In this document: positions 1 to 6,099 of the stretch, one piece after another | Layout: each line of letters opens with the position of its first letter | Position numbering within the stretch: position 1 is the stretch's first letter | The notes under the pieces: generated by a model | Database searches by the model: none | The model's input: only the letters and a program-made list of their open reading frames with translations | What the model was told of the DNA's origin: nothing | Assembly: GCA_047616325.1 (NCBI GenBank) | Contig: JBLHGN010000202.1 | Span: forward strand, 1 to 6,679 | Source of the DNA: JBLHGN01 sp047616325 | Lineage (GTDB): Bacteria > Pseudomonadota > Gammaproteobacteria > Pseudomonadales > Cellvibrionaceae | Direction: 5' to 3' | Length of the DNA: 6,679 bases | Position numbers and translations under genes: made by a program

Positions 1-218
1 GTAAACTGAGCAGTACGCTCGATTTAATTATCTAGCCACTTTCAATACGGTAAACCCAAACCCTTGGAATTTTTAAACGGCGCCCCGTTGAAGTCGTTTA
101 TGAGGTGAAGTTTGGCACATTAGTGACACCTTTAAGCCACCTGGCACACCGTTAGGCAATGCCTTGTATGTAAGTCTTATTGGATTAAAAACCATTCAAC
201 GGCGGCAAACTGTTCTAG
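1..218. other. non-coding left flank; transposase debris at its right edge
   Basis: I see no convincing gene here. On the minus strand, a second reading frame entering from the transposase fragment to the right continues to a TGA at 196-198. A 7-bp GTTAGGC at 151-157 fits the integron core consensus GTTRRRY, but no matching inverse core lies within about 140 bases to its left, so an attC site is not annotated. Short repeated GGCACA/GACACC-like words occur at 114-150 without a clear hairpin. Confidence 0.4.
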
Positions 219-509
219 CTAGTGCCCATCCATAAATGACTGTTTTTTGAGAAAAACCGAGCGCTTTGGCGGGATGTACTCGGGCAGAACCGAGCATGCT
301 GTCTTGCAATTTTGGCACAGAAACCGAGGAATCACCGCAGGGTTGCCGTCACCCAGCACGCATGCCGCCTTACGAGTGTACGAACTATGTACCCACAATT
401 TGCGTGAGCCGCAATTTCGGCAAGTATTTGGCTGATAGGCTGTGGGGGCACTCAGTAATCGTGAGCGATGTTGATCTGGCGTGTGGATATCTGGCAATAT
501 ATGCGGCAT
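219..509 (-). pseudogene. truncated transposase, N-terminal zinc-ribbon fragment
   Basis: The 96-codon frame encodes a zinc ribbon: C30-x2-C33 and C65-x2-C68, with the intervening pattern W-x-H-x2-Y-x-R-K, then SVLPEYIPPKR at 73-83. This layout (two CxxC knuckles, an aromatic/His/Tyr/Arg stretch, then LPExIPP) is what I associate with the N-terminus of IS transposases of the DUF6431-like zinc-ribbon type; that is recalled family knowledge, not a search. Full transposases continue with a helix-turn-helix and a catalytic domain, but this frame ends 13 codons after IPPKR. In another minus-strand frame, 196 to about 267, the sequence reads KALGFSQKTVIYGW, which looks like a helix-turn-helix, so the open frame may have been shifted or internally deleted. 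No terminal inverted repeats or target duplication are visible. The start at 509 has only a weak AAGAG upstream. The plus-strand open frame over the same bases (266-655) is probably a shadow. Confidence 0.5.
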
Positions 510-806
510 GGCTGGCTCTTTGGTGTTTGGCGTTTAATTTTGATGTTCGCACATACAAAATAACACATCAGGGAGCCGGCCTTCTTTTTGCCTGTGTTTC
601 GCTATCGGTTGGGGGACTCTCTAGACGAATGCGGGATGTCCTGGGGGGGGAATGATCTTAGATAGGTCGGGCTGTTACACCGGAACCATATTCGGAAATT
701 TGCTGTCCTTTACCAGCATTGATCTGTGCAGAAACTGTTGCTTAAATCCGGGGAGTGGGGCGCCTAACACTAAAGTAAAATATGGATATGGGCTCATTGC
801 GGGGCA
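510..806. other. non-coding stretch between the transposase relic and the intron remnant
   Basis: No supported gene. It holds a G8 run at 643-650 and, at 762-768, GCCTAAC, the exact inverse complement of the GTTAGGC at 151-157. The 39 bases between GCCTAAC and the intron splice end (769-807) would be the 3' exon of the inserted group II intron. The plus frame crossing 510-655 has hydrophobic runs but no ribosome binding site and overlaps the zinc-ribbon fragment antisense, so I do not call it. Confidence 0.4.
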
Positions 807-809
807 GTT

Positions 810-843
810 ATGGTAGGAACTTCATTTACATAAAGCCACCCAT
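810..843 (-). ncRNA. group II intron domain VI with bulged branch-point A
   Basis: Two bases after domain V, a hairpin forms from AUGG-G-GG-CUUUAU and AUGAAG-CC-U-CCAU around a GUAA tetraloop. A single unpaired A in the 3' arm (CCU-A-CCAU) sits eight bases from the predicted intron end, as expected for the lariat branch point. After the hairpin, AAC closes the intron at 807. Confidence 0.65.
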
Positions 844-845
844 GC

Positions 846-879
846 AGATCCGGACGTGCGGTTTTCCCGCATCCGGCTC
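846..879 (-). ncRNA. group II intron domain V (catalytic hairpin)
   Basis: This 34-nt hairpin starts GAGCCGG and keeps the catalytic AGC triad at its positions 2-4. The stem GCGG/CCGC is capped by a GAAAA loop, followed by the characteristic ACG bulge region and the distal strand UCCGGAUCU. The basal stem pairs GAGCCGGA with UCCGGAUC, except for one G-A mismatch where G-U is usual. Domain V is the most conserved part of group II introns, so this short match is meaningful. Confidence 0.75.
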
Positions 880-982
880 CTCGGTCGCTGTCGCAGTGCA
901 TAGCTTCCATCATTACATCCATACCCGTTTCTCCGTTTGTCTTTGTTTCCCTGCAAGACGCTTCAAGATTAAACTTGATGCT

Positions 983-1111
983 CTAACGCCGAACCTTTGT
1001 AGCGCAGAGCGGCTCGTCTTTTTCGAATAAGGTAATTTTTTGACAAATTTTGGAAAGGGCGGTAGCGGCAGCTAAGCCAGCAGAAACGACACAAATAATT
1101 ACAGAGTGCAT
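983..1111 (-). pseudogene. relic N-terminus of a second FAD-dependent oxidoreductase
   Basis: A 42-codon frame begins with ATG at 1109-1111 and ends with TAG at 983-985. It reads like the first Rossmann unit of an FAD enzyme: MHSVII, then SAGLAAATALS, then KITLFEKDEP, giving beta strand, Gly-rich turn, helix, second strand and the acidic residue (E30) that would bind the FAD ribose. Aligned by eye without gaps to residues 8-48 of the FAD protein just upstream, about 15 of 41 residues match, including GLAAA, ALS, C, TL, KD and the R of the RK pair. The glycine loop is damaged: only G12 of the GxGxxG glycines survives. The frame stops exactly where the relative has PRK followed by the NHLH region. 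It lies 41 bp after the intact FAD gene, as a next operon gene would. It could instead be an isolated duplicated fragment. It is too short to be a working enzyme. Confidence 0.6.
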
Positions 1112-1132
1112 TGGTGCTCTCGAATATATTGT

Positions 1133-1153
1133 TGAATGTATTCTGAATGTATT
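1133..1153. repeat. two direct copies of TGAATGTATT
   Basis: TGAATGTATT occurs at 1133-1142 and 1144-1153 with one base between. The second copy reaches into the stop codon of the FAD gene (1153-1155). It may be a small slippage duplication in the intergenic gap; no function is evident. Confidence 0.6.
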
Positions 1154-2415
1154 TAAAACAGCATCTGTGCCTGTTTGAACAATTCCAGATGAACACTTTC
1201 ATCATCTAAAGCTCGCTTGTGTTTGTTGAGTACCAAATTTTGCAGTAGCTTATATTTGTTGCGAGAGGCCTCATCCATATCCGCAAACATAGATTCGTAT
1301 GCAACTGTCTGGCGCCATGCTTTTTGAGACAATTGGGTGGCGAGTTTTAAATAGGTGTTTTGCGTTTCATCGTTAAAGCCACAGGCAAAGGCATGACTCA
1401 ATGCATCGGCATGCCCAAATGCCAGTGCCATACCTTGGCCAAAGGTTGGATTTACACTATTAATAGTATCTCCCAACGGGAAATAGCCAGAAGGTAGGTT
1501 TTCAACCAGGTCAAAACGACGCAAGTAGGAATAACTTTTACTAAATTTTTGCAACTTGTGCGAAATGGAACAATCTTTTATTCGCTCCCAAATGGCCTGT
1601 GTCGGCAGTTGGCGTGCAAACTCCTTCCATTGCTCTAGGTCTGTTGGCGGTTCAACACCGTTACGTCCGTTAAGTGACACAAGCCAAGAATCATTTTCAA
1701 TATCTAGCAGCGCGCCACCACAGGTTTGGTGTGGTTCAGCAACAACGATTATATTTTCTTTGATGCTTAGCCAGCTTTGAGGTTTTTTAATAACCGCACT
1801 CACATACACAATTTTAGAAGACACTTGTTCTTTTTTGTTTTCTATATCCGGATAGCACCGATTTAACTTTTGCACAAGAGAACCGGACAACCCGGAGGCG
1901 TCTACGACAAAGTCGCAATCAATAATACTGGCGCCGTCAGAAGCCGTAGTGACACAAACCCCGCACACCTTATCGTTTGCCACTTTAATATCTGTAGCGC
2001 GTGTCGAATCGAATATTTTAACATTGCTTAGTTGTTTGACGCGCCTGCGGACAACCGACTCTAGCAGCAATCGCGACTGCGCTGAAATGCATAAACCCAG
2101 GTTGCGCTTGGGCATCCAGGCACCAAATTCAAAAATACTTTGATCTAAGCCAGCTCGCAATATAATGCCGCCTTGTTTTACGATATCGTCAGTAATATTT
2201 GGAAATAGTTGTTCTAAAATATTTTTACCGGCTATTAACAAGCTATGTAGATGATTGGACTGAGCGGTGCTTTTTCTAGGTTCCGCAGAAGCGGGAAGAA
2301 GGTCTTTGTCGAGTAGTGTCACCAATTCGCAGTGCGGTGAGAGAGCGCCTGCGGCCGCTAAACCACCGATGCCCGCACCGACGATAATGACATTAGGTTT
2401 TTTGCTTGCATTCAT
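1153..2415 (-). CDS. FAD-dependent monooxygenase-like oxidoreductase
   Basis: The 420-residue protein has the fold signatures of the p-hydroxybenzoate-hydroxylase/epoxidase group of flavoproteins. Residues 9-26 (VIIVGAGIGGLAAAGALS) hold the GxGxxG dinucleotide loop, and D36 ends the second strand where FAD ribose is bound. PRKSTAQSNHLHSLL (46-60) matches the PRxGxxQxxHxH stretch seen in LasC/MonCI-type epoxidases and relatives. VDASG (171-175) is the middle DG-like motif, and GDTINSVNPTFGQG (315-328) is the second FAD-binding motif. No signal peptide is present, so it is cytoplasmic. The substrate cannot be told from sequence; epoxidation, hydroxylation or another flavin oxidation are all open, and an oxidase or reductase role is possible. 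The start is fixed: the triplet before the ATG is an in-frame TGA, with AAGAG about 9 bases upstream. It follows the adenylation gene by 119 bp on the same strand, suggesting co-transcription and a shared pathway. A damaged relative of its N-terminus lies just downstream. Confidence 0.82.
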   Translation of the reverse strand: MNASKKPNVIIVGAGIGGLAAAGALSPHCELVTLLDKDLLPASAEPRKSTAQSNHLHSLLIAGKNILEQLFPNITDDIVKQGGIILRAGLDQSIFEFGAWMPKRNLGLCISAQSRLLLESVVRRRVKQLSNVKIFDSTRATDIKVANDKVCGVCVTTASDGASIIDCDFVVDASGLSGSLVQKLNRCYPDIENKKEQVSSKIVYVSAVIKKPQSWLSIKENIIVVAEPHQTCGGALLDIENDSWLVSLNGRNGVEPPTDLEQWKEFARQLPTQAIWERIKDCSISHKLQKFSKSYSYLRRFDLVENLPSGYFPLGDTINSVNPTFGQGMALAFGHADALSHAFACGFNDETQNTYLKLATQLSQKAWRQTVAYESMFADMDEASRNKYKLLQNLVLNKHKRALDDESVHLELFKQAQMLF

Positions 2416-2534
2416 TCAGCGTTACTCTTAATGCGCTTTTCTGTGTCAGTACGCCTTGAGGGACACATAGCCGCGCGGAAACGGTTTATTTGGATTATAC
2501 GTTAAAAATCAGAAACATATTTCTCCAGATTCCA

Positions 2535-3983
2535 CTACTTGTTGTACATCGATAAAAGCTGCTTTTTGCACACCTTACCACTGGTATTGATGGGAAAGTC
2601 TGATACAAATCGTATTTTTTCTGGAATTTGATAATCTATTAGAATCTCTTTCAAATCCTGCTTGATTTTTTTTTCCGAGATGTCTTCGTTGCTATCTCTA
2701 AGAATCATAAAACTAACGGTGATATTTTCCTTTATTTCATCGGCTATCGCGATGGTCGTCACATCCTCAATATAGGGGAGTTTGGTAATATAAGAATCTA
2801 TATCAAGTAAGTTTATTCGGTAACCACGATATTTTATCGTATCGTCCAGTCTGCCTGTGATAAAAAATTCGTTTTTGTTATTCTTAAAAGACAAATCTCC
2901 CGTTTTATAATAACATACACCGTCAAACGCTATTATTGCCTCGGAAGTTTTGCCCGGGTTGTTAATATATTCATTCATTATTTGTGTTCCAGAAAGCAAT
3001 AACTCGCCCGTCTCGCCAATGTCGCAAAGCGTACCGTTGCGATAGATTTCGGCATTCACTCCAGCATTAGGGATTCCAACTGAAACATTAAAATCCCTGC
3101 AGTCGCTTTCTTCGCTAAAGCCAATTTTTTTAGCGTGTGAGTAAATTGTAAACTCGGTTGGCCCATAAAAGTTAGACACATCTTTGGTTGAAAAATATTT
3201 ACACACTTTTTGATACAGCCCATAGCTTAAACGTGCGCCACCAATCATCACCCAGCGCAAACTGGAAAAGTCGGCTTTGGTGGCGATAAAATCACTCAGC
3301 AGCATGTTGATATTATTGGGAACAGTGCTAATGGTAGTGATCTTGTATTTGGCAATTTCCTGAGCCATCTTAAATATAGCGCCACCAAAATCGGTGAAAT
3401 ACAGAGGTGTTTTCTTCGTTAAAAACAACACTACGTCTATTAACGATATGTCAAAGGTAAATTCTGTAACCTGTAGTAATTTGTCGCTTTTGTCAATATT
3501 CGGAAAGTAATCTTTCAGCCAATTTAAATAGGAGAAAAATGCGCCTCTGGAAATAACAACACCTTTCGGCCTACCAGAGCTTCCTGAGGTAAAGATAATA
3601 TATAGCGGTATTTCATCATAATATTCCCGGTCATAAGCGATAGGTTTAATCGCGTTGTTTTCGGGTAGGGCGTTAATAAAGTTATGGTCGACGATTAGCG
3701 AAATATTCGCTTCTTCAGTAATTTCATGTATTCGCTTTTCAGGGAAGTCTTCTTTAAGAGGAACATAGGCAATCCCCAGTTCCATGCAGGCGAGTATACA
3801 AAGGAAGTAATGCGGTTCTTTGGGCAGCCGAATACCAACCGGACGAAGCTTATCGTGAGCTTCAATAAGCGTATTTCGAATTTTCAAGTACTCGATTGAG
3901 GAATTCTGGAATTCAGAGCCATCGCTGCAAAACAATGCAGGTGGGTTATGCATTACATCCTGGATAAGTTGTTGTAAGTGCAT
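2535..3983 (-). CDS. stand-alone amino-acid adenylation enzyme (AMP-binding family)
   Basis: The 482-residue protein is a complete single adenylation domain of the ANL superfamily, similar in size to DltA and free-standing NRPS A domains. These enzymes activate a carboxylate with ATP to an acyl-AMP and pass it to a carrier-protein thiol. Core motifs in order: FTSGSSGRPKG at 131-141 (A3, ATP loop), TFDIS with D178 (A4), YGPTE at 273-277 (A5), YKTGD at 359-363 (A7), the RGYRI hinge at 386-390 (A8), and K470 in SGKV near the C-terminus (A10 lysine). D178 at the site that binds the amino group points to an alpha-amino acid. By eye, the pocket residues read D-I-I-S-M-G-F-I-Y-K, which I cannot assign to a substrate. 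No carrier, condensation or thioesterase domain is attached. AGGA lies 7-8 bases before the ATG at 3981-3983. It heads the apparent unit with the FAD gene. The gene looks more AT-rich than the flanking GH16 gene, a weak hint of separate origin. A D-alanine ligase of cell-envelope type is the main alternative. Confidence 0.85.
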   Translation of the reverse strand: MHLQQLIQDVMHNPPALFCSDGSEFQNSSIEYLKIRNTLIEAHDKLRPVGIRLPKEPHYFLCILACMELGIAYVPLKEDFPEKRIHEITEEANISLIVDHNFINALPENNAIKPIAYDREYYDEIPLYIIFTSGSSGRPKGVVISRGAFFSYLNWLKDYFPNIDKSDKLLQVTEFTFDISLIDVVLFLTKKTPLYFTDFGGAIFKMAQEIAKYKITTISTVPNNINMLLSDFIATKADFSSLRWVMIGGARLSYGLYQKVCKYFSTKDVSNFYGPTEFTIYSHAKKIGFSEESDCRDFNVSVGIPNAGVNAEIYRNGTLCDIGETGELLLSGTQIMNEYINNPGKTSEAIIAFDGVCYYKTGDLSFKNNKNEFFITGRLDDTIKYRGYRINLLDIDSYITKLPYIEDVTTIAIADEIKENITVSFMILRDSNEDISEKKIKQDLKEILIDYQIPEKIRFVSDFPINTSGKVCKKQLLSMYNK

Positions 3984-4014
3984 TAACTATCCTAATTCAC
4001 ACGGGTTAAAATCA

Positions 4015-4042
4015 GGTCTACTAATACAGGTGCTATCAGACC
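4015..4042. promoter_or_regulatory. short inverted repeat upstream of the adenylation gene
   Basis: GGTCT at 4015-4019 and AGACC at 4038-4042 form a 5-bp inverted repeat with an 18-base spacer, lying between a candidate -10 box and the gene start. It could be an operator half-site pair, but five base pairs may arise by chance. Confidence 0.2.
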
Positions 4043-4067
4043 ACATTAGTACCTTGCTACATTCATC

Positions 4068-4073
4068 AGTATA
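4068..4073 (-). promoter_or_regulatory. candidate -10 box for the adenylation/FAD unit
   Basis: TATACT on the minus strand matches the sigma-70 -10 consensus at five of six bases, about 85 bases before the adenylation start. No good -35 hexamer stands 16-18 bases upstream, so this is only a candidate. The 219-bp gap from the GH16 stop makes a separate promoter here plausible. Confidence 0.25.
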
Positions 4074-4088
4074 GTCAGAAACTGAACT

Positions 4089-4110
4089 TGGCCGTCATTA
4101 TTAGCGGCCA
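4089..4110. repeat. perfect 6-bp inverted repeat between the GH16 and adenylation genes
   Basis: TGGCCG (4089-4094) and CGGCCA (4105-4110) are separated by 10 bases. A GC-rich hairpin after the GH16 stop could slow RNA polymerase, but no U-run follows on the minus strand, so it is not a standard intrinsic terminator. Confidence 0.35.
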
Positions 4111-4202
4111 CCGCATGGCGTGAGGCGGAGACTTCAATACACTGATGCAGTAAAGCCTAGAATTTGTGTTCATGTTAGCCATTGCATTTTAGGGCGCTTC
4201 TA

Positions 4203-5159
4203 TTAATTTGGCGTGTAATTGTAATACCGAAACCAATCATAATGAACTGTCATCGGGTAGGTATTATCCCGTTTATTACCACCAAAATTATCTTGCACAA
4301 TATCGTTAGGAATCCAAAAATTTAGCATCAAATTCATTGCCAATTCGGGAATTTTCGCCCCGGTTTTTTCTGCTTCAGCCTGGGTCAGCGTTCTGACCAC
4401 CACGCCATCTACAAACCAGATGATTTTATCTGGTGTCCATTCAAAAGCATACACACGCCATTCAAAGGTGTTTCCTGTATCGTGTAGTTTTTCAAATGCA
4501 CCCCATTCACGGGTCTTATACCAGTAAGAGGTGCCCTCGCCAAATATTAAATTTGATTGAAATTGGGTAGGGCGTTTTCCTTCAGTTTCTATGTCTATCT
4601 CACGCCAGTGATACCCCTCAGACTCTATATTACGGTAAGTAAATAGAGAAGAAATATACCCTGAAGCTAGCGTGGGATCGGGATTTTTAATGCGCGTTTC
4701 CACCCGACCATAGAGAAAGGCCTGATTGGAACGATATTCGCCGCACGTATAGTCGTATGCATCCTTTATTCTTTCGTGGTCGTTCGACCACCCGGAAGCT
4801 ATGGCTTCTTTTTGGATAAGAAGCGCCAATTTTCCCTCGTGAAATTGAACGCCCTGCGGCTGAAAGCGGCATAGGCTTTCGTCGCCTACAGATCCATCGC
4901 CCTTGTGCCACAGGTATTCGTCGTAGAGGTCAAAACGTTCGTCGATGCTGAGCGTAAAATCAGGGTAAACCCCCGAATACCCAGGATAGGCTTCTGGCAA
5001 GCCCTCATTGCGTATAAGGGTGTTTTGCTTGGCGCCTGAAAACTTAGCACTACAGCTGACTAAAGAAGCGGATAGAAACAGAACAATTGTAATAGTCGAG
5101 AGTTTATTAACAGGGCTGGAATGTCTAAACACGTAATCTGAATCCATGTTGGTTTGCAA
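4203..5159 (-). CDS. GH16 family glycoside hydrolase, predicted lipoprotein
   Basis: This is an endo-acting glycanase of family GH16 (beta-glucan or galactan backbones). The catalytic strand is WREIDIETEG, with E187 as nucleophile, D189 as helper and E191 as acid/base (318-residue numbering). The EIDIE spacing without a bulge is the form seen in licheninase and xyloglucan-type members; the true substrate is open. Other family features are YTCGEYRS (137-144), FLYGRVETRI (148-157), ASGYISSLF (165-173) and, after the catalytic strand, FEWTPDKIIWFVDGVVV. The N-terminus has a hydrophobic run and the lipobox LVSC, placing the lipidated cysteine at C36 and the enzyme in the envelope, probably on the outer membrane because S follows C. 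The frame opens after a TAG at 5175-5177 and has only TTG at 5157-5159 or ATG at 5145-5147 as sensible starts. Neither has a good ribosome binding site; the ATG gives a 32-residue signal to C and is my preference. It probably feeds the cell by degrading algal or plant glucan. Confidence 0.88.
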   Translation of the reverse strand: MQTNMDSDYVFRHSSPVNKLSTITIVLFLSASLVSCSAKFSGAKQNTLIRNEGLPEAYPGYSGVYPDFTLSIDERFDLYDEYLWHKGDGSVGDESLCRFQPQGVQFHEGKLALLIQKEAIASGWSNDHERIKDAYDYTCGEYRSNQAFLYGRVETRIKNPDPTLASGYISSLFTYRNIESEGYHWREIDIETEGKRPTQFQSNLIFGEGTSYWYKTREWGAFEKLHDTGNTFEWRVYAFEWTPDKIIWFVDGVVVRTLTQAEAEKTGAKIPELAMNLMLNFWIPNDIVQDNFGGNKRDNTYPMTVHYDWFRYYNYTPN

Positions 5160-5203
5160 GAGAAGGCGCTTAGTCTACCAAAATGTTTTATATCGGCAAA
5201 CAT
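5060..5203 (-). CDS. short upstream ORF overlapping the GH16 start, out of frame
   Basis: An ATG at 5201-5203 sits six bases after AAAGGA (5210-5215), the best Shine-Dalgarno in this region. It opens 47 codons, begins MFADIKHFGRLSAF and ends at TAG 5060-5062, overlapping the GH16 signal-peptide region in another frame. The product resembles nothing I know. It could be a leader ORF whose translation controls GH16, a relic of a lost upstream frame, or chance. Confidence 0.25.
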   Translation of the reverse strand: MFADIKHFGRLSAFSCKPTWIQITCLDIPALLINSRLLQLFCFYPLL

Positions 5204-5215
5204 TAGAATTCCTTT

Positions 5216-5536
5216 ACTCTGGGCGTTTTAGTCGCTTGCTATTTCAGTGGGGCACTCAATATCACTTTCATTGATGTTATGCTTCGCAGATGATGCGCTG
5301 CATCGATCTACGTGCAGTGTGCGTTGGCCACCCTAATATACCATACAGCCGTAAAAAGCCTATCCCAGAATTTTCTCATGGATGTTACATAGAATGGTTT
5401 AAGGGCATAAATCAAAGTTTTGAACTAAAATATAGAAGCCAAATGTCTCACCATGCGGCCTGCATTGCACCAGTAGGTTCTACATAAATGTATCGCTTGT
5501 AAAAGCTTAAATCCACAACAACGGAATCCTATTAAT
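5216..5536. other. intergenic region between the GH16 and membrane-protein genes
   Basis: The two flanking genes diverge from here, so both promoters should lie within it, but I cannot place either with confidence. A 65-codon plus frame (5290-5487, starting MMRCIDLRAV, ending APVGST) is present. It has no Shine-Dalgarno, no recognisable motif and unusual Cys/His content; I treat it as unsupported. No repeats or hairpins stand out. Confidence 0.35.
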
Positions 5537-6028
5537 ATGAAGAGCCTGGTTATTTTTGCCGGCGGTTTAACGCTCCTCATCTCATGGATGACGCGTACTT
5601 TCCTTTTTCAGCGCTGGAATCGGCGACTTGCCGATATTCGATCAGCGCAAAGTGACTATTTTACCTTCCAATCAAACAATGCCCTGTTTACTGCTATTAC
5701 GAAAACAGCCGACTGCGACCTGTGGGATGAGCTTTGGGAGCTACAAAACAACAATTACGATTTGGGGTTTTCTCATTTACGTACGGCACTTTCCGTTAGC
5801 TGCAGCGGAAAAATAGATCAAAATGCGAACAGGTTGGCGCGAAAATATCCTTTTTTGGGTATGGGGGAGCATGGATTAAAGGCCGCTTTAGTAGTGGTAG
5901 TGCAGGAAGAACTTCTTAAAGAAAAACAAGAAATCGAACAATACGAAGGTCGTTCGGAGAAGCTGTTTTGGTTTCTGTACTTGTGCAGCTCGATCATTAT
6001 CCTATTTGGCAATTCTTTGCCAGAATAG
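5537..6028 (+). CDS. unrecognised two-helix membrane protein
   Basis: The 163-residue product is not one I recognise. A hydrophobic segment lies at about residues 3-18 and is followed by a basic stretch (TRTFLFQRWNRR). A second, LFWFLYLCSSIIILF, lies at 143-157 after a charged, glutamate- and lysine-rich helix (about 123-142: QEELLKEKQEIEQ). By the positive-inside rule, the roughly 120-residue central part should be cytoplasmic, with both ends facing out. That central part contains CDLWDELWELQNNN and two further cysteines but no known motif. The start ATG is preceded by a weak GGAA about 10 bases upstream. Its TAG stop lies inside the left arm of a long inverted repeat. It stands alone on the plus strand between a divergent GH16 gene and a separately promoted CBS gene, so context gives no function. 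Length, hydrophobic ends and sensible composition argue for a real gene. Confidence 0.6.
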   Translation: MKSLVIFAGGLTLLISWMTRTFLFQRWNRRLADIRSAQSDYFTFQSNNALFTAITKTADCDLWDELWELQNNNYDLGFSHLRTALSVSCSGKIDQNANRLARKYPFLGMGEHGLKAALVVVVQEELLKEKQEIEQYEGRSEKLFWFLYLCSSIIILFGNSLPE

Positions 6029-6094
6029 GGCGGTCCTTTTACTCAACATAGTTATATGAGACATAGCATATAGGCTACAACCCGCACCGCCCTA
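6026..6094. repeat. nested inverted repeat at the end of the membrane-protein gene
   Basis: TAGGGCGGT (6026-6034) and ACCGCCCTA (6086-6094) are perfect 9-bp inverted copies 51 bases apart. Inside them, TATATG (6053-6058) and CATATA (6067-6072) form a second 6-bp stem around an 8-base loop. The outer left arm includes the stop codon. ATTTT follows the right arm, so a long-loop terminator is possible, but loop length and the weak T-run argue against a standard one. Confidence 0.5.
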
Positions 6095-6099
6095 ATTTT

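Larger units (their letters stand above)
807..982 (-). mobile_element. 3' remnant of a group II intron (domains V and VI)
   Basis: Read on the minus strand, this is the tail of a self-splicing group II intron. The last 73 bases form domains V and VI and end with AC at 807, matching the AY rule for intron 3' ends. The domain V form GAGCCGGATGCGG...CCGCACGTCCGG resembles bacterial class C introns. No reverse transcriptase/maturase reading frame is recognisable upstream, and no 5' end (GUGYG) is seen, so the element is truncated and cannot be autonomous. The left limit of intron sequence, at or before 982, is inferred from where similarity to the neighbouring FAD gene stops; 880-982 would be domain IV material or junction filler. 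The insertion probably destroyed the gene on its upstream side. Confidence 0.65.

Noticed and set aside
610..650. G-rich stretch with G5, G3 and G8 runs as a possible G-quadruplex
   Set aside because: Only three separate runs, widely spaced, and no promoter or gene nearby that would make it meaningful.
266..655. 129-codon plus-strand ORF with hydrophobic stretches
   Set aside because: It overlaps the zinc-ribbon transposase fragment antisense, has no Shine-Dalgarno, and its N-terminal half has shadow-like composition.
782..1030. 82-codon plus-strand ORF over the intron remnant
   Set aside because: It is antisense to a folded group II intron domain V/VI, with no ribosome binding site or protein motif.
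969..1205. 78-codon minus-strand ORF crossing the FAD gene end
   Set aside because: It overlaps the true FAD gene C-terminus in another frame, and the better reading of the region is the FAD-relic frame at 983-1111.
4089..4110. Intrinsic terminator for the GH16 gene
   Set aside because: The hairpin is real but no T-run follows on the minus strand, so I list it only as an inverted repeat.
4687..4911. 74-codon minus-strand ORF inside the GH16 gene
   Set aside because: An out-of-frame shadow of the catalytic domain, basic and low in recognisable structure.
5290..5487. 65-codon plus-strand ORF
   Set aside because: No Shine-Dalgarno, no motif, and it lies in a gap that should hold divergent promoters; it could be a relic but I cannot support it.
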